This document shows positions 62,756 to 64,000 of a DNA stretch of 64,000 nucleotides, one piece after another. The translations under genes were made by a program, and so were the position numbers. Every line of letters begins with the position of its first letter. Positions within the stretch are counted from its first letter, which is position 1. The stretch is from Hydractinia symbiolongicarpus. Its lineage: Eukaryota > Cnidaria > Hydrozoa > Anthoathecata > Hydractiniidae. The notes beneath the pieces are model-generated. The model did not search any database, had not been told where the DNA came from, and was given only the letters and a program-made list of their open reading frames with translations. Where the stretch lies: the NCBI RefSeq assembly GCF_029227915.1, contig NC_079885.1, positions 18,301,001 through 18,365,000 on the forward strand, given 5' to 3'.

Positions 62756-62876
62756 CAACTCTGGGCTTTCTTCAGTTCACGCACAAATCTTTCGCCTTTT
62801 ACAAAAGATTTCCGTGGAGAAGGCCAAAACGATGAGTATATAGACGATTTTTCTACTGTCTCGCTTCGGCGGGACG
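62756..62876 (+). ncRNA. U5: U5 snRNA copy 92, loop I edge variant
   Basis: T62803A, as in copy 87. Confidence 0.88.
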
Positions 62877-63423
62877 ATCACTAGTCTAAATGAAAAAACG
62901 TGCAGGAGGCCATACGCGGGCCTATCTCTCATCTCGCTCACAGAGACTTGGTAAGCACGGTCCACTCAATGGCTTTCCAAATGCGAAGAGTGAAGGCCGC
63001 AGACGGCAGGGGTTGAGCCAAGGGCCTTTCGGCCGTATCCCGCTCACAAGTTTTTTTTTTTTTTAGCAGAATAATACATACGAGCTAATCAAAATCGGCT
63101 CGAGGAAAGAAATAAAGTTCAGAGACAACCAAAGGAGTCGAACTGCAGTAGAAACAAACTAGATGTAACGCAAGCCACTAGTACGACGTATTGCCTACAG
63201 GGACCACACTCTCCGAGACAGCGAACGCAACTTCCTAGTGATTCACGCGAACGCACTCAACTAGGTGATGTAGATCAGAGAGGTGAAAGTCCTTGTGTCA
63301 AGTCTACACCTCACGATGCAGCACCTTTTAAGCGTCCTCTACGAACGGACACACTGGCAAGCGGCACACCACAAGCAAAGGTTAAGTCGGCTCGAAGGCA
63401 CAACAGGTCGCGCCGACTTACGA

Positions 63424-63544
63424 CAACTCTTTGCTTTCTTCAGTTCACGCACAAATCTTTCGCCTTTTACTAAAGATTTCTGTGGAGAAGGCCAAAACGA
63501 TGAGTATATAGACGATTTTTCTACTGTCTTGCTTCGGCGGGACG
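63424..63544 (+). ncRNA. U5: U5 snRNA copy 93, UU variant
   Basis: GG to TT at 63431-63432, C63481T after the upper helix, and C63530T in the 3' hairpin (C-G becomes U-G). Last complete U5 in the window. Confidence 0.88.
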
Positions 63545-64000
63545 ATCACTAGTCTAAATGAAAAAACGTGCAGGAGGCCATACGCGGGCCTATCTCTCAT
63601 CTCGCTCACAGAGACTTGGTAAGCACGGTCCACTCAATGGCTTTCCAAATGCGAAGAGTGAAGGCCGCAGACGGCAGGGGTTGAGCCAAGGGCCTTTCGG
63701 CCGTATCCCGCTCACAAGTTTTTTTTTTTTTTTAGCAGAATAATACATACGAGCTAATCAAAATCGGCTCGAGGAAAGAAATAAAGTTCAGAGACAACCA
63801 AAGGAGTCGAACTGCAGTAGAAACAAACTAGATGTAACGCAAGCCACTAGTACGACGTATTGCCTACAGGGACCACACTCTCCGAGACAGCGAACGCAAC
63901 TTCCTAGTGATTCACGCGAACGCACTCAACTAGGTGATGTAGATCAGAAAGGTGAAAGTCCTTGTGTCAAGTCTACACCTCACGATGCAGCACCTTTTAA
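63545..64000 (+). other. Last, incomplete unit: downstream region, T run and spacer only
   Basis: Contains the candidate 3' box, the candidate structured RNA, the T run and spacer as in other units; the window ends before the next U5 would begin, at about 64094. Confidence 0.9.

Larger units (their letters stand above)
61067..64000 (+). repeat. Tandem array of ~669-bp U5 snRNA gene units (right part)
   Basis: The array resumes in the same phase and orientation after the retroelement, starting with the second copy of the 12-bp target-site duplication. It holds four complete U5 copies. From 63545 to the window end there is only downstream region and spacer of the next unit, with no U5, so the array continues beyond the window. 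Confidence 0.98.

Noticed and set aside
1-64000. CRISPR-like or satellite-only interpretation of the regular repeat
   Set aside because: The repeat is a 669-bp unit with a functional RNA gene and no variable spacers; plain satellite DNA would not carry a complete U5 fold.

Overview
This window is a eukaryotic, almost certainly metazoan, tandem array of U5 spliceosomal snRNA genes. About 98% of it is a head-to-tail repeat of 668-671 bp, all on the + strand. Each unit carries one U5 snRNA gene of about 121 nt. I count 93 complete U5 copies, plus the last 17 nt of another at position 1 and a final unit cut off before its U5. U5 was identified from its fold and invariant parts: loop I (GCCUUUUAC in an 11-nt loop), an 8-bp stem under it, a 10-bp lower stem, an Sm-like U tract, and a 3' hairpin with a cUUCGg tetraloop. 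No protein gene belongs to the array; the open frames recurring in every unit are accidents of repetition.

Unit layout, using the first unit: U5 3' end (1-17); a candidate 3' box (22-48); a stem-rich stretch (45-190) ending in a run of 13-17 T, possibly a second, unidentified small RNA; about 360 bp of spacer (207-565) with a perfect 9-bp inverted repeat just before U5; then U5 (566-686).

Regions: 1 to about 34 kb is very homogeneous. About 34-46 kb has many private variants and a roughly seven-unit block that is repeated once with one unit missing. About 46.6-54.6 kb interleaves a variant U5 family (two linked changes, one in loop I) with consensus-type units. About 55.9-64 kb alternates a UU-variant U5 with consensus-type U5 in a four-unit higher-order pattern. 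Divergence rises to the right, as expected towards an array edge.

The one non-array segment, 59789-61066 (1278 bp), is a 5'-truncated Penelope-like retroelement on the minus strand. It keeps the end of the reverse transcriptase and an apparently intact GIY-YIG endonuclease. It is flanked by 295-bp inverted arms and a 12-bp target-site duplication (59777-59788 and 61067-61078). Such elements are widespread in marine invertebrates; I cannot name the species. The array would supply abundant U5 RNA for the U5 snRNP and U4/U6.U5 tri-snRNP. Units this similar imply ongoing homogenisation by unequal exchange and conversion, and the true copy number may be larger than this window shows.
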